From the NCBI RefSeq assembly GCF_009931615.1, contig NZ_CP046620.1, positions 1,813,501 to 1,877,500 of the forward strand: a stretch of 64,000 bases of DNA, read 5' to 3'. How positions within the stretch are numbered: position 1 is the first letter of the stretch; every line of letters starts with the position of its first letter. The position numbers and the translations under genes are program-made. The stretch comes from Algicella marina. GTDB taxonomy: Bacteria > Pseudomonadota > Alphaproteobacteria > Rhodobacterales > Rhodobacteraceae. Under the pieces are notes generated by a model. That model was not told the origin of the DNA, made no database searches, and saw only the letters and a list, made by a program, of their open reading frames with translations. Of the stretch, positions 40,439 through 50,485 are shown in pieces.

Positions 40439-42267
40439 CAGTCTGCCCTCTGTGTCTTTTTGCTGGTCTCGTAATTGGTGCGGGCAGCTTTGACCTCGTC
40501 GCGCTCTGACACTTCCGGCACGCCCACGTCCCACCAGGTTCCACCGTGTTCAGTCGACGGATAGGGATCGGTGTCAATCACAATCACGTATGGACCTGTT
40601 GCCTCGCCGCGCTTCGCCAACGCTGCCTCCAGTTCGGCGATCGAGCCGACCTTGACCGAGACCGCACCCATCGACTCGGCGTGCTTTGCAAAGTCTATCG
40701 ACGACGGCGTCTCGTGGATCGTGTGTTCGAGAAGGTTGTTGAACTCGGCCCCGCCGCAGCCCATCTGCAGGCGGTTGATGCAGCCGTAGCCTCGATTATC
40801 GGTCACGACCACGGTAAAGGAGATGCCCATCATCGCCGCCGTCGCCATCTCGGAATTGGCCATCATGTAGGTGCCATCGCCCGTGAAGCAGATGACGTCG
40901 CGCTCCGGCGCGGCCATCTTGATGCCCATGGCACCTGCGATCTCGTAGCCCATGCAGGAGAAGCCATACTCCATGTGATACGAGCCCGGCCTGCCGGCCT
41001 TCCAAAGCTTGTGCAATTCGCCCGGCATCGTACCGGCGGCGCACATCACGACCGTATCCTCATTAGCGGCACGCTGGACGGCGCCGATCACCTGCATATC
41101 GGTAGGCAGTTCATTGCCTTGCGGGGCGGCGGTCAGGGGGTCGACCTTGCCGAACCACTCGTCCTTGAGCCCGTCGGTCCGGGCCGGCGAGATGTAACCT
41201 TCCAGTTCCTTGTCCAGTTCTTGCAATCCCTTAGCCGCATCGGCCAGCAAAGGCACCGCACCGTGCTTCATCGCGTCATAGGCCGCGACGTTGAGCGAGA
41301 TCAGCCTGCGCGCCGGGTTGGCAAACAACCCCCAGGAACCTGTGGTAAAATCCTGGAACCGCGTACCGACGCCGATGATAACGTCCGCTTCGGCGCAAAC
41401 GACGTTGGCCGCCTCGCCGCCAGTGACGCCGATTGGGCCGAGATTTAGCGGATGATCCCAGAGCAACGCCGATTTGCCGGCCTGGGTCTCTGTCACCGGG
41501 ATGTTGTGCGCTTCGACGAAGTGTGCCAAGTCCTCGGTCGCGTCCGCATAATGTACACCGCCGCCGGCGATGATCACCGGCCGCTCGGCTGCGCGGATCA
41601 TTTCCGCCACAGTGGCCAATTCCGCCTCGTCGGGGCGGATGCGACGCTGGCGCCAGATCTTAGGCTCAAAGAAGCTCTCGGGATAATCGTAGGCCTCTGC
41701 CTGCACGTCCTGACAGAACGACAGGCAGACCGGGCCGCACTCCGCCGGGTCGGTCATCGTGCGGAATGCTCGCGGCAGTGCGGTCAGCAACTGTTCTGGT
41801 CGGGTGATCCGATCAAAGTATCGGGTCACCGGTTTGAAGCAGTCGTTCACCGTGATCGTCCCGTCCCCCCAATCCTCGACCTGTTGCAGCACCGGGTCGG
41901 GACCACGGTCAGCAAAAACGTCGCCGGGAACCAGCAACACTGGCAGCCGGTTCACATGGGCCAGGGCTGCTGCCGTCACCATATTGGCAGCCCCCGGCCC
42001 GATGGAGGATGTTACCGCCATTGCTTTGCGGCGCCCCAATTGCTTGGCATAGGCGATGGCGGCATGTGCCATCGTCTGCTCGTTATGGCCGCGCCAGGTG
42101 GGAAAGCTGTCCTTGTTAGCGTGAAGCGCCTCACCGATTCCAGCGACGTTGCCGTGTCCGAAAATCGCCCAGCAGCCTTCGATGAATCTCTCACCGTCGC
42201 CGTTTTTCTGCGCCGCAATATAGCGTATCATAGCCTGGGCGGCGGTCAGTCGGATCGTCTTTTCCAT
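40438..42267 (-). CDS. iolD: Trihydroxycyclohexane-1,2-dione hydrolase (TPP enzyme)
   Basis: It opens the inositol-derived ring to 5-deoxyglucuronate. A 609-aa thiamine diphosphate enzyme: N-terminal Pyr domain with FIEGCWAIFGHGNVAGIGEA, central domain, and C-terminal PP domain carrying GDGTYMMANSEMATAAMMG and VVTDNRGYGCINRLQMG, the GDG...N motif that binds Mg-TPP. The ATG at 42267 (MEKTIRLTAAQAM) is five bases after the iolC stop; the longer frame belongs to iolC. Length and motifs fit IolD exactly. Confidence 0.96.
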   Translation of the reverse strand: MEKTIRLTAAQAMIRYIAAQKNGDGERFIEGCWAIFGHGNVAGIGEALHANKDSFPTWRGHNEQTMAHAAIAYAKQLGRRKAMAVTSSIGPGAANMVTAAALAHVNRLPVLLVPGDVFADRGPDPVLQQVEDWGDGTITVNDCFKPVTRYFDRITRPEQLLTALPRAFRTMTDPAECGPVCLSFCQDVQAEAYDYPESFFEPKIWRQRRIRPDEAELATVAEMIRAAERPVIIAGGGVHYADATEDLAHFVEAHNIPVTETQAGKSALLWDHPLNLGPIGVTGGEAANVVCAEADVIIGVGTRFQDFTTGSWGLFANPARRLISLNVAAYDAMKHGAVPLLADAAKGLQELDKELEGYISPARTDGLKDEWFGKVDPLTAAPQGNELPTDMQVIGAVQRAANEDTVVMCAAGTMPGELHKLWKAGRPGSYHMEYGFSCMGYEIAGAMGIKMAAPERDVICFTGDGTYMMANSEMATAAMMGISFTVVVTDNRGYGCINRLQMGCGGAEFNNLLEHTIHETPSSIDFAKHAESMGAVSVKVGSIAELEAALAKRGEATGPYVIVIDTDPYPSTEHGGTWWDVGVPEVSERDEVKAARTNYETSKKTQRAD

Positions 42268-42272
42268 CGGCT

Positions 42273-44183
42273 TTATCCCATGTTCCGGCGGGCTTCGGCC
42301 CGTGCCTTGTCCCAGATGACGCAAAGGCGGGCGTAGTTTTCGGCCATCTCCGTCACCGCTTCCCCGTCTGTGATGGTACCCGTAAGCCAGTTGCGCGCGG
42401 CATTGCCAAAGATTGTGCGGCCCACAGCAAAGCCCTTGACCAGCGGCTGTTTCGCCGCAAGCGCGAAGCTCGCTGCAAGCTCGTCTTCCGGCGCGTCGAG
42501 TCCGAGGACTACGATACCACGCGTGCGGGGATCGTTGAATTCGATGGCGCGGGCGGCATTTTGCCAGGCGGCTTCGGTCTTGAACGGCTCCAGCTTCCAC
42601 CAGTCGGGATACACACCCGCGTCGTAGAAGGTCTGGATCAACTTGGCAGAGGTCTCGTCATCCACGGGTCCGACCTTGGACGGGATGATTTCCAGCAGGA
42701 ACTCCAGGTTGTTTCGCCGCGCGGCAGTGAACAGTCGTCGGACGCGATGGATATGCGCGTCCATCGTTTCCCGGTCGTCGTCCGGATGCACGAAAATCAG
42801 CAGCTTGACCACATTCTCCCGTGGCCATTCGCGAAACCGCCCGAAGTCTTCGCCGAGGTCTGTTTCGAATTCGATGGGGCGCGAGCCGGGCAGTTCGGTC
42901 GGCCGCCCGATCCAAAGGCCCGTTCCGCTGGCTCGGTGCAGCGCCGACCGCCCGATCCGGTTGTCGCAGAGGATGCCGTAGCCCGACTGGCCGTCCTGCA
43001 CCGTGAGCGCAGCGTCGAGACAAAGTTCCTTGAACCGGGCGCCCTTTTCCAGCGTGTAACCGTCCATCTCCTCGAGTTGGAGGCGGTGGTCAAACGCGAA
43101 AGTCTTCACGGTTGACCAATCGCCCTGACGGTTTGTTGCCCAGTGCACCTGCTCCAGTTCAACGTCGTTGCGCAGGTCGGGACGCTTGATGCCGCGCTTG
43201 AAGAAAAACTGCAATTCCTCCCAGCTTGGATAAGCCGGGGTGCATCCATGGCGGCTGACTGCGAAAGCACCGCAGGCATTGGCGTATTTTAGCGCCGTGG
43301 GCCAGTCCTCATCATCGAGCCACCCCTTCAGCAAACCCGACATAAAGCCGTCCCCAGCTCCGAGAACGTTGAAAACCTCAATAGGAAAGCCTGGACCAGC
43401 CTCGCCATCGTCGAGGCTTTCCGGCACCTCGCCGGTAAATGCCACAGCGCCAGCTGCGCCGCGCTTGCACACCAGCGTTGCCCCCGACACCTGCCGGACC
43501 TTACGCAGCGCCGCGATGGTGTCTGTGGTACCGCCCGCGATGTGGAATTCTTCTTCTGTACCAACGATAAGGTCGAAGAGATGCAGCGTCGATTGAAGTT
43601 TGGCCGTGACCGTTGCGGATTCGACGAAACGGCTCTCGCCCTCACCGTGGCTCGCGACGCCCCAGAGATTGGGGCGGTAGTCGATGTCCAGCGCGGTTCG
43701 CATCCCGGTTTCCCGCGCAAGTGTGAGCGCCTTGAGTGTCGCCGCCTCCACCTGGGGGTGGGACAGATGTGTGCCTGTTGCTACTACGGCGCGCGCAGAC
43801 CGGATGAATTCAGGATCGATATCGGCGACCGTCAGCCCCATGTCGGCACAGTTCTCGCGGTAAAAGATCAGCGGAAACTGTTCCTGGTCGCGGATGCCCA
43901 GAAGCACCAGTGCAGTCAGCCGGTCGGGATCGGTCTTGACCCCATCGACATTTACGCCCTCGCGCACCAGTTGCTCGCGGATGAACCGGCCCATGTGTTC
44001 GTCTCCGACGCCAGTGATCACAGCCGATTTCAATCCCAGCCGTGCCGTACCGCAGGCGATGTTGGTTGGCGAACCGCCGATGTACTTGTCGAATGAGCCC
44101 ATGTCCTCAAGTCGGCCGCCGATCTGCGCGCCGTAGAGATCCACCGAGGAACGACCGATGGTGATGAGATCAAGCTGCTTCAT
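42273..44183 (-). CDS. iolC: Fused 5-dehydro-2-deoxygluconokinase and DUF2090 aldolase-like protein
   Basis: A 636-aa two-domain enzyme. Residues 1 to about 325 are a PfkB kinase: GSFDKYIGGSPTNIACGTAR (substrate site) and FNVLGAGDGFMSGLLKGWL (catalytic Asp and anion hole). It phosphorylates 2-deoxy-5-keto-gluconate. Residues about 330-636 are DUF2090, an aldolase-like TIM barrel with FAFDHRLQLEEMDG and KGFAVGRTIFGNAARNWL, which in fused IolC proteins is thought to cleave the phosphorylated product in place of a separate IolJ. The first gene of iolCDEB. No iolA is in the window. Confidence 0.94.
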   Translation of the reverse strand: MKQLDLITIGRSSVDLYGAQIGGRLEDMGSFDKYIGGSPTNIACGTARLGLKSAVITGVGDEHMGRFIREQLVREGVNVDGVKTDPDRLTALVLLGIRDQEQFPLIFYRENCADMGLTVADIDPEFIRSARAVVATGTHLSHPQVEAATLKALTLARETGMRTALDIDYRPNLWGVASHGEGESRFVESATVTAKLQSTLHLFDLIVGTEEEFHIAGGTTDTIAALRKVRQVSGATLVCKRGAAGAVAFTGEVPESLDDGEAGPGFPIEVFNVLGAGDGFMSGLLKGWLDDEDWPTALKYANACGAFAVSRHGCTPAYPSWEELQFFFKRGIKRPDLRNDVELEQVHWATNRQGDWSTVKTFAFDHRLQLEEMDGYTLEKGARFKELCLDAALTVQDGQSGYGILCDNRIGRSALHRASGTGLWIGRPTELPGSRPIEFETDLGEDFGRFREWPRENVVKLLIFVHPDDDRETMDAHIHRVRRLFTAARRNNLEFLLEIIPSKVGPVDDETSAKLIQTFYDAGVYPDWWKLEPFKTEAAWQNAARAIEFNDPRTRGIVVLGLDAPEDELAASFALAAKQPLVKGFAVGRTIFGNAARNWLTGTITDGEAVTEMAENYARLCVIWDKARAEARRNMG

Positions 44184-44313
44184 TTTTCCGACCTTTCGTT
44201 ATCCATTCGCTCGCCAGGATCGAAATCCGGTGACGCGGTCGACGGTCCCGCATTGCTATACCTGTCAGCCCGGGACCGGTTCATCAGATGACCGTTCCAG
44301 GGAGGCACTTCCG

Positions 44314-44333
44314 CGCCCCGCCTGTTCGGGGCG
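44314..44333 (-). terminator. Strong hairpin between the sugar ABC operon and iolC
   Basis: CGCCCCG (44314-44320) and CGGGGCG (44327-44333) form a perfect 7-bp stem with a 6-base loop; TTCC and GGAA extend it past a bulge. It follows the ATPase gene stop by 40 bases on the minus strand but has no T-run, so it may be a weak terminator or an RNA-stabilising processing hairpin. Confidence 0.4.
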
Positions 44334-44373
44334 GGAATTGTGATCAGCAGACAGGACGGTTTGCGTACCGGCG

Positions 44374-45195
44374 TCAGACGGTTCCACCAAGCGAGCCTTC
44401 CAGCTGGGCCATTTCCTGCCCACCCGCCATCAGATCCTGAAGCTCTTCAGGGGTGATCTCGCCACGTTTGGCTGTGCCTAGAGTCTTGCCGCGGTTGAGG
44501 ACGGTGAACCTGTCGCCGACGGCCAGCGCGTGTCGCACGTTATGGCTGATGAAAACGACTCCGACGCCCTGTTTTCGTACTCGGTCGATGGTCGCCAGAA
44601 CGTTTGAGGTTTGGCGAACACCAAGAGCGGAAGTGGGCTCGTCGAGAATCAGGATCTTCGCGCCAAAATAAACCGCGCGAGCGATTGCTACCGTCTGCCG
44701 TTCACCGCCCGACAATGTGCCGACGGCCTGGTCCGGGGCGCGCAGATTGATGCCCATCTGGCGCATGGCCTCCGTGGTGGCGGAGTTCATCTTGTCGTAG
44801 TCCATCCGCTTCAGCGGACCTCTGCCGACAACCGGTTCGCGACCCATGAAAAAGTTACGCGCGACGCTCATCAAAGGGATCATGGCAAGGTCCTGGAACA
44901 CCGTTGCGATTCCGGCCTCCATCGCATCGCGCGGGCTCTCGAAATCCATGTTCTTGCCTTCAAACAAGATTTCGCCCTTTGTCGGTTTGTGCACGCCCGA
45001 CATCGTCTTGATGAAGGTGGACTTGCCGGCCCCGTTGTCACCCAGCAGGCAGTGGCATTCTCCAGATTTCACATCGAAGCTTACGCCAGCCAGAGCGATG
45101 ATGTTTCCGAAGTGCTTTTCGATGTTTTTCATCTCGACGATAGGCGCGGAATCCGCCGACACGTCGCCGTGGTGGAATGTGCTGTCTTCGGTCAT
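44374..45195 (-). CDS. Sugar ABC transporter ATPase, single ABC domain (FrcA-like)
   Basis: A 273-aa cytosolic ATPase. Walker [11 protein letters not shown], signature [17 protein letters not shown], Walker [14 protein letters not shown]-loop [11 protein letters not shown]. Unlike RbsA/MglA it has one ABC domain only, as in the Rhizobium fructose ATPase FrcA. It is the third gene of SBP-permease-ATPase and lies upstream of iolC, so myo-inositol is the likely substrate. Confidence 0.88.
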   Translation of the reverse strand: MTEDSTFHHGDVSADSAPIVEMKNIEKHFGNIIALAGVSFDVKSGECHCLLGDNGAGKSTFIKTMSGVHKPTKGEILFEGKNMDFESPRDAMEAGIATVFQDLAMIPLMSVARNFFMGREPVVGRGPLKRMDYDKMNSATTEAMRQMGINLRAPDQAVGTLSGGERQTVAIARAVYFGAKILILDEPTSALGVRQTSNVLATIDRVRKQGVGVVFISHNVRHALAVGDRFTVLNRGKTLGTAKRGEITPEELQDLMAGGQEMAQLEGSLGGTV

Positions 45196-45196
45196 C

Positions 45197-46306
45197 TTAA
45201 CGCTCCCCCGTCACGCGTTTGCGAATGGCGTTGTTGAATAGAACCGCAATCAGAAGCATGCCGCCCAGGAACACCTGGAACCAATCCTGATCGAAACCGG
45301 TATAGGTCAAGCCGATGACCACCATCCCGAAGATGATCGCTCCGAAAAAGGCGCCGATTGCCGAGCCATAACCACCCGTAAGCAAACAGCCACCGATCAC
45401 TGCGGCAATGATGGCCTCGAATTCCTTCTGGAAGCCACGGCGCGCATCGGTCGAACCAGCGTCCATCACCGTGATGATCGCCACCATGGCCGCACAGCAG
45501 GCCGTCACCATGAAGAGAGAAATCTTGACCTTCTTGACGGGAACACCTGAATTCGTCGCGGCGTTGGCGTCACCGCCAGCAGCGAAAATCCAGTTGCCTA
45601 CTGGTGTTCGCAGCAACACCCAGGTTGCCAGCAGGGCGATGATGAGAAACCAGAGAATCTCCACCGGAATCCCGGGCACCTTGGGCGAACCGTTGTTGAA
45701 AGTCTCGACCCAGCCTTTATCGGCGAGCCAAGCGAACAATCCCGGAAACGCATCGCCGGAGAAGAAAGGAACCAGCCAGTCGCCTTCGGTCGCATCGCGA
45801 ACCCCGCGAAGCTGCGTCGACCCGCCGGTGGCGAGTTTGAGGCCGACCAGCGAGAGACCACGCAGAATGAACAGAAAGGCTAGGGTCACGATAAACGACG
45901 GTAGTCCCGAGCGGATGACAATGAAGCCATTGATCGATCCGACCAGCGCCGCGAACACGAAAGTTGCGGGAATGGCAATGATCAAAGGCAAACCGATGGT
46001 CACCGTTGCGGCGGCGAAGAAAAGACCGGCAAAGGCCACCATTGATCCGATGGACAGATCGAACTCTCCGCCGATCATCAGCAATGCCGCACCGATGGCG
46101 AGAATGCCGAGTTGTGCTGCAGGGGTCATGAAATTCATCACGCCGGAAAGCGTGAACATCGCGCTATCAGCGGTGATGAGAAAGAAAATTGTAACAAGAA
46201 AGACGCCGGCGATCGCCCCGAGTTCGGGTCGCTTCATGAGGCGGGCGCCGAAGCTTTCTAACTTCAGCCGTTCGTCGGCGACAGATTCAGGCGTAGTATC
46301 CGACAT
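45197..46306 (-). CDS. Sugar ABC transporter permease (RbsC/FrcC family)
   Basis: A 369-aa inner-membrane protein with about ten hydrophobic segments. [20 protein letters not shown] is the signature of the carbohydrate uptake-2 permeases, and [20 protein letters not shown] the conserved C-terminal motif. It starts 87 bases after the binding protein gene and ends one base before the ATPase start. Inositol uptake is inferred from context. Confidence 0.9.
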   Translation of the reverse strand: MSDTTPESVADERLKLESFGARLMKRPELGAIAGVFLVTIFFLITADSAMFTLSGVMNFMTPAAQLGILAIGAALLMIGGEFDLSIGSMVAFAGLFFAAATVTIGLPLIIAIPATFVFAALVGSINGFIVIRSGLPSFIVTLAFLFILRGLSLVGLKLATGGSTQLRGVRDATEGDWLVPFFSGDAFPGLFAWLADKGWVETFNNGSPKVPGIPVEILWFLIIALLATWVLLRTPVGNWIFAAGGDANAATNSGVPVKKVKISLFMVTACCAAMVAIITVMDAGSTDARRGFQKEFEAIIAAVIGGCLLTGGYGSAIGAFFGAIIFGMVVIGLTYTGFDQDWFQVFLGGMLLIAVLFNNAIRKRVTGER

Positions 46307-46393
46307 TTTAGAATCCTCCGGTGACCTGTGCGATTTGAATGGGCCGTGGCGTGGGTTGACGCCACGGCCCCGCTTGCGGTCAGGTTTTGTGGC

Positions 46394-47314
46394 TTAGCGG
46401 ATGCCTTCGGCCGACAGTTCGATCACCTGGCCGGCCTTGTCGGCGGTGACGAGGTTCGGCCCCGATGCGACGTCGCCACCCGGGATCAGCCCGTATTTGG
46501 CATGAGCCGCGAGGAAGACGACCGGCAGATAGCCCTGCAGGAACTGCTGCTGGTCGATTGCAAAGGCGGCATCGCCCGCAACAATTGATTCCAGGAAGCT
46601 CGCTGACAGATCGAATGACGCGACAAGGATCTCGCGGCCTGAGGCCTTCGCCGCAGCGACAGAGGGCTCACCCGCAGTGCTGGCTCCAAGCGCCATTACG
46701 GTGTCGATGCTTTCGTCTGATGCCAGTGCGGCCGCGACTTTGGATTCGATTTCGGTCGGATCGTTCGACGTCGGCAGAACCGTCACGGCGCTACCGAAGC
46801 CCTCCTCGAAACCGGCACAGCGCTGGTCCAGTGAGACGTTGCCGACTTCTTGGTTAACACAGATCGCGGTGCTTCCGCCCATTTCGGCCAGTTTTGCGCC
46901 AGCCGCTTTTCCCGCGTCAAACTCTGACTGGCCGACATGAAGCGCTGCACCCAATTCACTAGCAACGTCCGAACCCGAGTTCATCGAGATGACAGGAATA
47001 CCTGCGGAGATGGCGCGCTCAATCGACGGCCCAAGTGCATCGCCGTCCGGGATCGATACCACCAGTCCATCGGGCTCCTGGTTCACGGCTGCGTCGATAA
47101 GCTGGCTCATGGCGACCATATCGAAGGTCTCGGGTGCGCGATAATCGACGTTTGCACCGGTCTGCTGGGCGGCCAGATCGACACCATTTTTCACGACGGA
47201 CCAGAACGGGTCATTGGCCTGACCGTGGCTGACGACAATGATGTCCTGTGCCAGCGCCGGCGCAGCGAATCCGAGAGCCGCGGCGAATGCGGCAGTTTTG
47301 AATATTTTTGTCAT
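46394..47314 (-). CDS. Sugar ABC transporter substrate-binding protein, probably inositol
   Basis: A periplasmic binding protein of the RbsB class, about 306 aa. The signal peptide MTKIFKTAAFAAALGFAAPA-LA is followed by DIIVVSHGQANDPFWSVVKN. FDMVAMSQLIDAAVNQEPDG and VVSIPDGDALGPSIERAISA line the hinge and ligand site. The ATG at 47314 has GGGAGG upstream. A GGAA-N6-TTCC site 90 bases upstream links it to the IolR regulon. Confidence 0.9.
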   Translation of the reverse strand: MTKIFKTAAFAAALGFAAPALAQDIIVVSHGQANDPFWSVVKNGVDLAAQQTGANVDYRAPETFDMVAMSQLIDAAVNQEPDGLVVSIPDGDALGPSIERAISAGIPVISMNSGSDVASELGAALHVGQSEFDAGKAAGAKLAEMGGSTAICVNQEVGNVSLDQRCAGFEEGFGSAVTVLPTSNDPTEIESKVAAALASDESIDTVMALGASTAGEPSVAAAKASGREILVASFDLSASFLESIVAGDAAFAIDQQQFLQGYLPVVFLAAHAKYGLIPGGDVASGPNLVTADKAGQVIELSAEGIR

Positions 47315-47403
47315 GATACCTCCCATTTACCTGTGTTGGGGCCTCCCCCTTCGAGCGCGACGATTGCCGTGCGCTCACTCCGTCGCATCATCTGACGCAA
47401 AAC

Positions 47404-47417
47404 GGAATAAATATTCC
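47404..47417. promoter_or_regulatory. IolR-type operator upstream of the inositol transporter
   Basis: GGAATAAATATTCC is a perfect palindrome with the form GGAA-N6-TTCC reported for the RpiR-type repressor IolR of Sinorhizobium meliloti. It lies between the iolR stop and the transporter operon. Confidence 0.75.
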
Positions 47418-47441
47418 ATTACTGGCGAATCGACACTTCTG

Positions 47442-48272
47442 TCAACCCGGTTGGCGAAGTGCCTTGATAGCGACAGCCAGAGCAGTGGTGAGAGCCATGG
47501 ACGCATTGGGCGCCCGAAAACCGCCGACTTCGGCCTCGCGCGCCATCAAAAGGTCGGAGGCACTCTCGGCCAACGGACACTGCTCGCTGTCTGTCAGTCC
47601 AAAAACTGTAATTCCACGCTCCGCCACCCGCCCGGCAAGGCGCACCGTCTCTTCAGAGAACGGCGCATAGGTGACCGCGAAAAGGACATCACCCTCGAGA
47701 ATTGATTTGTCGGAATTGAGCATCCCAGCACCGAAATGCAGTGCCGCGGGAACGCCCAACTGGTCGAGGATATACGCCATGTTGCTGACAACCGAGAACG
47801 CCCGCCGGAGGCCTACGAGATGCACAACCCGCGCCTCAGCCATACCACGAGCCACCCGGTCGATGGCATCGTGTGTCACCGTATTCCCAAGTGAAAGCAG
47901 TGATTTATGCCCCGCTTCAGTAAAGTCCGCCAGCAGGCGACTGGTTCCAAGCGCCCCCTCCTCACGCAGACTCGCAAGGCGCATCTCGTAATTGGGTCGA
48001 AGCTCAGTGTACTGCGCCCGAAACAGCGCCTGCATCTCCGAGTAGCCCGAGAAGCCAAGAACCTGGCAAAACCGCATATAGACTGAGGGGGCTACCTCGC
48101 AGGCGTGAGCCATTTCAGACACCGTAGAAACAGCGATGAGATGCAGGTGACGCCGCGTGAAGTCAGCGCACTGTTTCAGCCGCTTTGGAAAACCATCAAT
48201 TGAAGCGTCAAGCTTTTCCAGCAGATCAGCGACGCTGCCCGGGGCGCCCTCGAAGGAGTTTTGCTCATTCAT
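47442..48272 (-). CDS. iolR: RpiR family regulator, probable inositol repressor IolR
   Basis: A 276-aa regulator with an N-terminal RpiR HTH (about 15-95; FTRRHLHLIAVSTVSEMAHA, VAPSVYMRFCQVLGFSGYSE) and a C-terminal SIS sugar-phosphate-binding domain (about 130-255; ARVVHLVGLRRAFSVVSNMA, LFAVTYAPFSEETVRLA). RpiR-type IolR of rhizobia senses a phosphorylated inositol intermediate. It sits between the transporter operon and the divergent dehydrogenase operon, each with a GGAA-N6-TTCC site. Confidence 0.88.
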   Translation of the reverse strand: MNEQNSFEGAPGSVADLLEKLDASIDGFPKRLKQCADFTRRHLHLIAVSTVSEMAHACEVAPSVYMRFCQVLGFSGYSEMQALFRAQYTELRPNYEMRLASLREEGALGTSRLLADFTEAGHKSLLSLGNTVTHDAIDRVARGMAEARVVHLVGLRRAFSVVSNMAYILDQLGVPAALHFGAGMLNSDKSILEGDVLFAVTYAPFSEETVRLAGRVAERGITVFGLTDSEQCPLAESASDLLMAREAEVGGFRAPNASMALTTALAVAIKALRQPG

Positions 48273-48321
48273 ACTTATCTCTTATCTTGACAGACGCAGC
48301 CTAACATCTCATTCCGATAAT

Positions 48322-48335
48322 GGAACAAAAATTCC
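48322..48335. promoter_or_regulatory. IolR-type operator between iolR and the dehydrogenase operon
   Basis: GGAACAAAAATTCC fits GGAA-N6-TTCC. The preceding bases TTCC-N6-GGAA (48312-48325) overlap it as an everted copy. It is placed to control both iolR and the 48355 gene. Confidence 0.75.
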
Positions 48336-48354
48336 ACTCTTGGGGAGAATCATC

Positions 48355-49467
48355 ATGCTGGGCTTTGGCCTCATCGGTACCGGCTTCATGGGAAAAGCGC
48401 ACGCACTCGCGTATCGCACCGCGTCTGCGGTCATGGGCGACATCCCCGGTGTGCGTCTCCAAACGGTGTGCGACGTGCCGACGGATCGGGCCGAAGCGAT
48501 GGCAAGGCAGCTTGGCTTCGCGCGCGCCACCGACAATTGGCGGAATGTTATCGACGATCCGGCGGTGGACATCATCTCGGTCACAACGCCGAATGCGCTG
48601 CATCATGAGATGACGCTCGCCGCCATTACGGCGGGAAAGCATATCCATTGTGAAAAACCGCTCGCACTCACGCTAAAAGAGGCTGAAGAGATGGCGGACG
48701 CCGCCCGTGCTGCGGGAACACGCACTATGGTCGGCTACAACTACATCCAGAACCCTGCCGTGTTGCACGCACAAACGCTGATCAATTCCGGGCGAATTGG
48801 ACGTGTCGTTCACTTTCGTGGCTGTGTCGATGAAGACTATCAGGCAGATCCGGACCTGCCTTGGACATGGCGCGCACGTCGCGCCGACGCCGGTCTCGGA
48901 ACGTTGGGTGATTTGGGCTGTCACCTGGTGTCCATCGCCCACACGCTGATGGGACCGATCAACAGCCTGATCGCCGACACCCAGATTATTCATAAGTCCC
49001 GCCCCCTGCCCGACGGATCGGGTCGGGCGGAAGTCGAAAACGAAGATACGGCCTCGGCGATCGTGCGCTTTGCCAATGGGGCGCAAGGGTCGATCTGCTC
49101 GTCGCGCTCCGCTTGGGGCCGGAAGAACAAGCTCGATTGGGAAGTCCACGGCACCGCCGGAATGATTGCATTTAGCCAAGAGCGGCTGAATGAGTTGCAA
49201 CTGTATCTTAACGAAGGCCCCAAGTCCGAGCAGGGCTTCCGCACAATCCTTACAGGACCAGAGCATCAGCCTTATGGTCAGTTCTGCCCGGCACCTGGCC
49301 ACCAACTCGGTTTCGGCGATCTCAAGATCATCGAGGTCGCACAGTTTATCCGCGCTATCGTCGAAGGCCGCGAAGCCTTCCCCAACTTCACGGACGCGCT
49401 CGGTTTCGAACGCGTCATCCATGCCATCGATCAATCGGCCCGCGATGGACGCCGCGTCGAACTTTGA
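48355..49467 (+). CDS. Gfo/Idh/MocA oxidoreductase, inositol-dehydrogenase-like
   Basis: A 370-aa NAD(P)-dependent sugar or cyclitol dehydrogenase. The Rossmann motif is GFGLIGTGFMGKAHALAY, HCEKPLALT carries the catalytic Lys, and GTLGDLGCHLVSIAH the Asp/His pair. The start is the ATG at 48355 with GGGGAGA upstream; the earlier open frame crosses the operator and iolR. First gene of a three-gene plus-strand operon. Likely substrates are scyllo-inositol or another isomer, complementing the adjacent iolG. Confidence 0.85.
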   Translation: MLGFGLIGTGFMGKAHALAYRTASAVMGDIPGVRLQTVCDVPTDRAEAMARQLGFARATDNWRNVIDDPAVDIISVTTPNALHHEMTLAAITAGKHIHCEKPLALTLKEAEEMADAARAAGTRTMVGYNYIQNPAVLHAQTLINSGRIGRVVHFRGCVDEDYQADPDLPWTWRARRADAGLGTLGDLGCHLVSIAHTLMGPINSLIADTQIIHKSRPLPDGSGRAEVENEDTASAIVRFANGAQGSICSSRSAWGRKNKLDWEVHGTAGMIAFSQERLNELQLYLNEGPKSEQGFRTILTGPEHQPYGQFCPAPGHQLGFGDLKIIEVAQFIRAIVEGREAFPNFTDALGFERVIHAIDQSARDGRRVEL

Positions 49468-49480
49468 AAGGAAGCAAAGC

Positions 49481-50482
49481 ATGAAAGTAGCACTTTTCGG
49501 CGCGGGTCGGATCGGTAAGGTCCACGCTGCCTCGATCAAGATGGATCCTCGGTCGGAACTCGTTGCGGTCACCGACGTCATGAGTGATGCGGCCGAGGCG
49601 CTCGCCCGCGAACATGGCATCGAAGCGCGCTCGCCAGACGCCATTCTTTCCGATGCCTCCATTGATGCGATCCTCATCGCATCGTCGACCAACACCCATG
49701 CCGATCTGATCGAGGCCGGCGTAAAGGCCGGTAAGGCGATTTTTTGTGAAAAGCCCATCGACCTGGATCTCGCGCGTGCTCTTGAGATCCGGAAGATCGC
49801 TGCCGGTCATAACAAACCGATGATGATGGGCTTCAACCGTCGTTTCGATCCGAACTTCGCCGCGGTAAAAACCGCACTCGACGCGGGAGAGGTTGGCAAA
49901 GGCGAACTGCTCGCCGTCACTTCCTACGATCCCGCGCCGCCGCCGGTGAGTTACATCAAGGTGTCCGGCGGCCTTTACCGAGACATGATGATCCACGATT
50001 TCGACATGTGCGCATTCCTGTTCGGGATGCCGGCACAGGTAATGGCGCATGGTTCATGTCTCGTCGATCCCGAGATCGGTGTCGCGGGCGATGTGGATAC
50101 GGCCATTGTCGTTCTGACTTACGCCGACGGACGACTCGCAACGATCCGCAATTCGCGGCGCGCGCCCTACGGCTACGATCAGCGTGTTGAACTGCTCGGG
50201 TCGGAAGGCATGCTCGCCGCCGAGAACGAGATCGAGAATACGCTGGTCAAGTCCACATCTGCCGGCGTCGTGTCCGCCAAGCCGGTCTATTTCTTCCTCG
50301 AGCGTTACATGCGAGCCTACGCGATCGAATGGTCGGCGTTCGTTGACGCATGCGTGGACGGGAAAAATGTCCCCGCGACGATTCAGGACGGCGTCAATGC
50401 GCTGGCCCTGGCCGAAGCCGCAAACCGGTCACGCGTGGAAGGCCGCCCGGTCGAGCTCAACTCGATCATGACAGGAAACTGA
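49481..50482 (+). CDS. iolG: myo-Inositol 2-dehydrogenase
   Basis: It oxidises myo-inositol to 2-keto-myo-inositol with NAD, feeding IolE. A 333-aa Gfo/Idh/MocA protein: Rossmann VALFGAGRIGKVHAASI, FCEKPIDLD with the catalytic Lys, GLYRDMMIHDFDMCAFLFG with Asp and His of the active site. These are the IolG/IdhA signatures. The ATG at 49481 is 13 bases after the previous stop with AAAGGAAG upstream; earlier in-frame sequence is inside the upstream gene. Confidence 0.92.
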   Translation: MKVALFGAGRIGKVHAASIKMDPRSELVAVTDVMSDAAEALAREHGIEARSPDAILSDASIDAILIASSTNTHADLIEAGVKAGKAIFCEKPIDLDLARALEIRKIAAGHNKPMMMGFNRRFDPNFAAVKTALDAGEVGKGELLAVTSYDPAPPPVSYIKVSGGLYRDMMIHDFDMCAFLFGMPAQVMAHGSCLVDPEIGVAGDVDTAIVVLTYADGRLATIRNSRRAPYGYDQRVELLGSEGMLAAENEIENTLVKSTSAGVVSAKPVYFFLERYMRAYAIEWSAFVDACVDGKNVPATIQDGVNALALAEAANRSRVEGRPVELNSIMTGN

Positions 50483-50485
50483 CGA

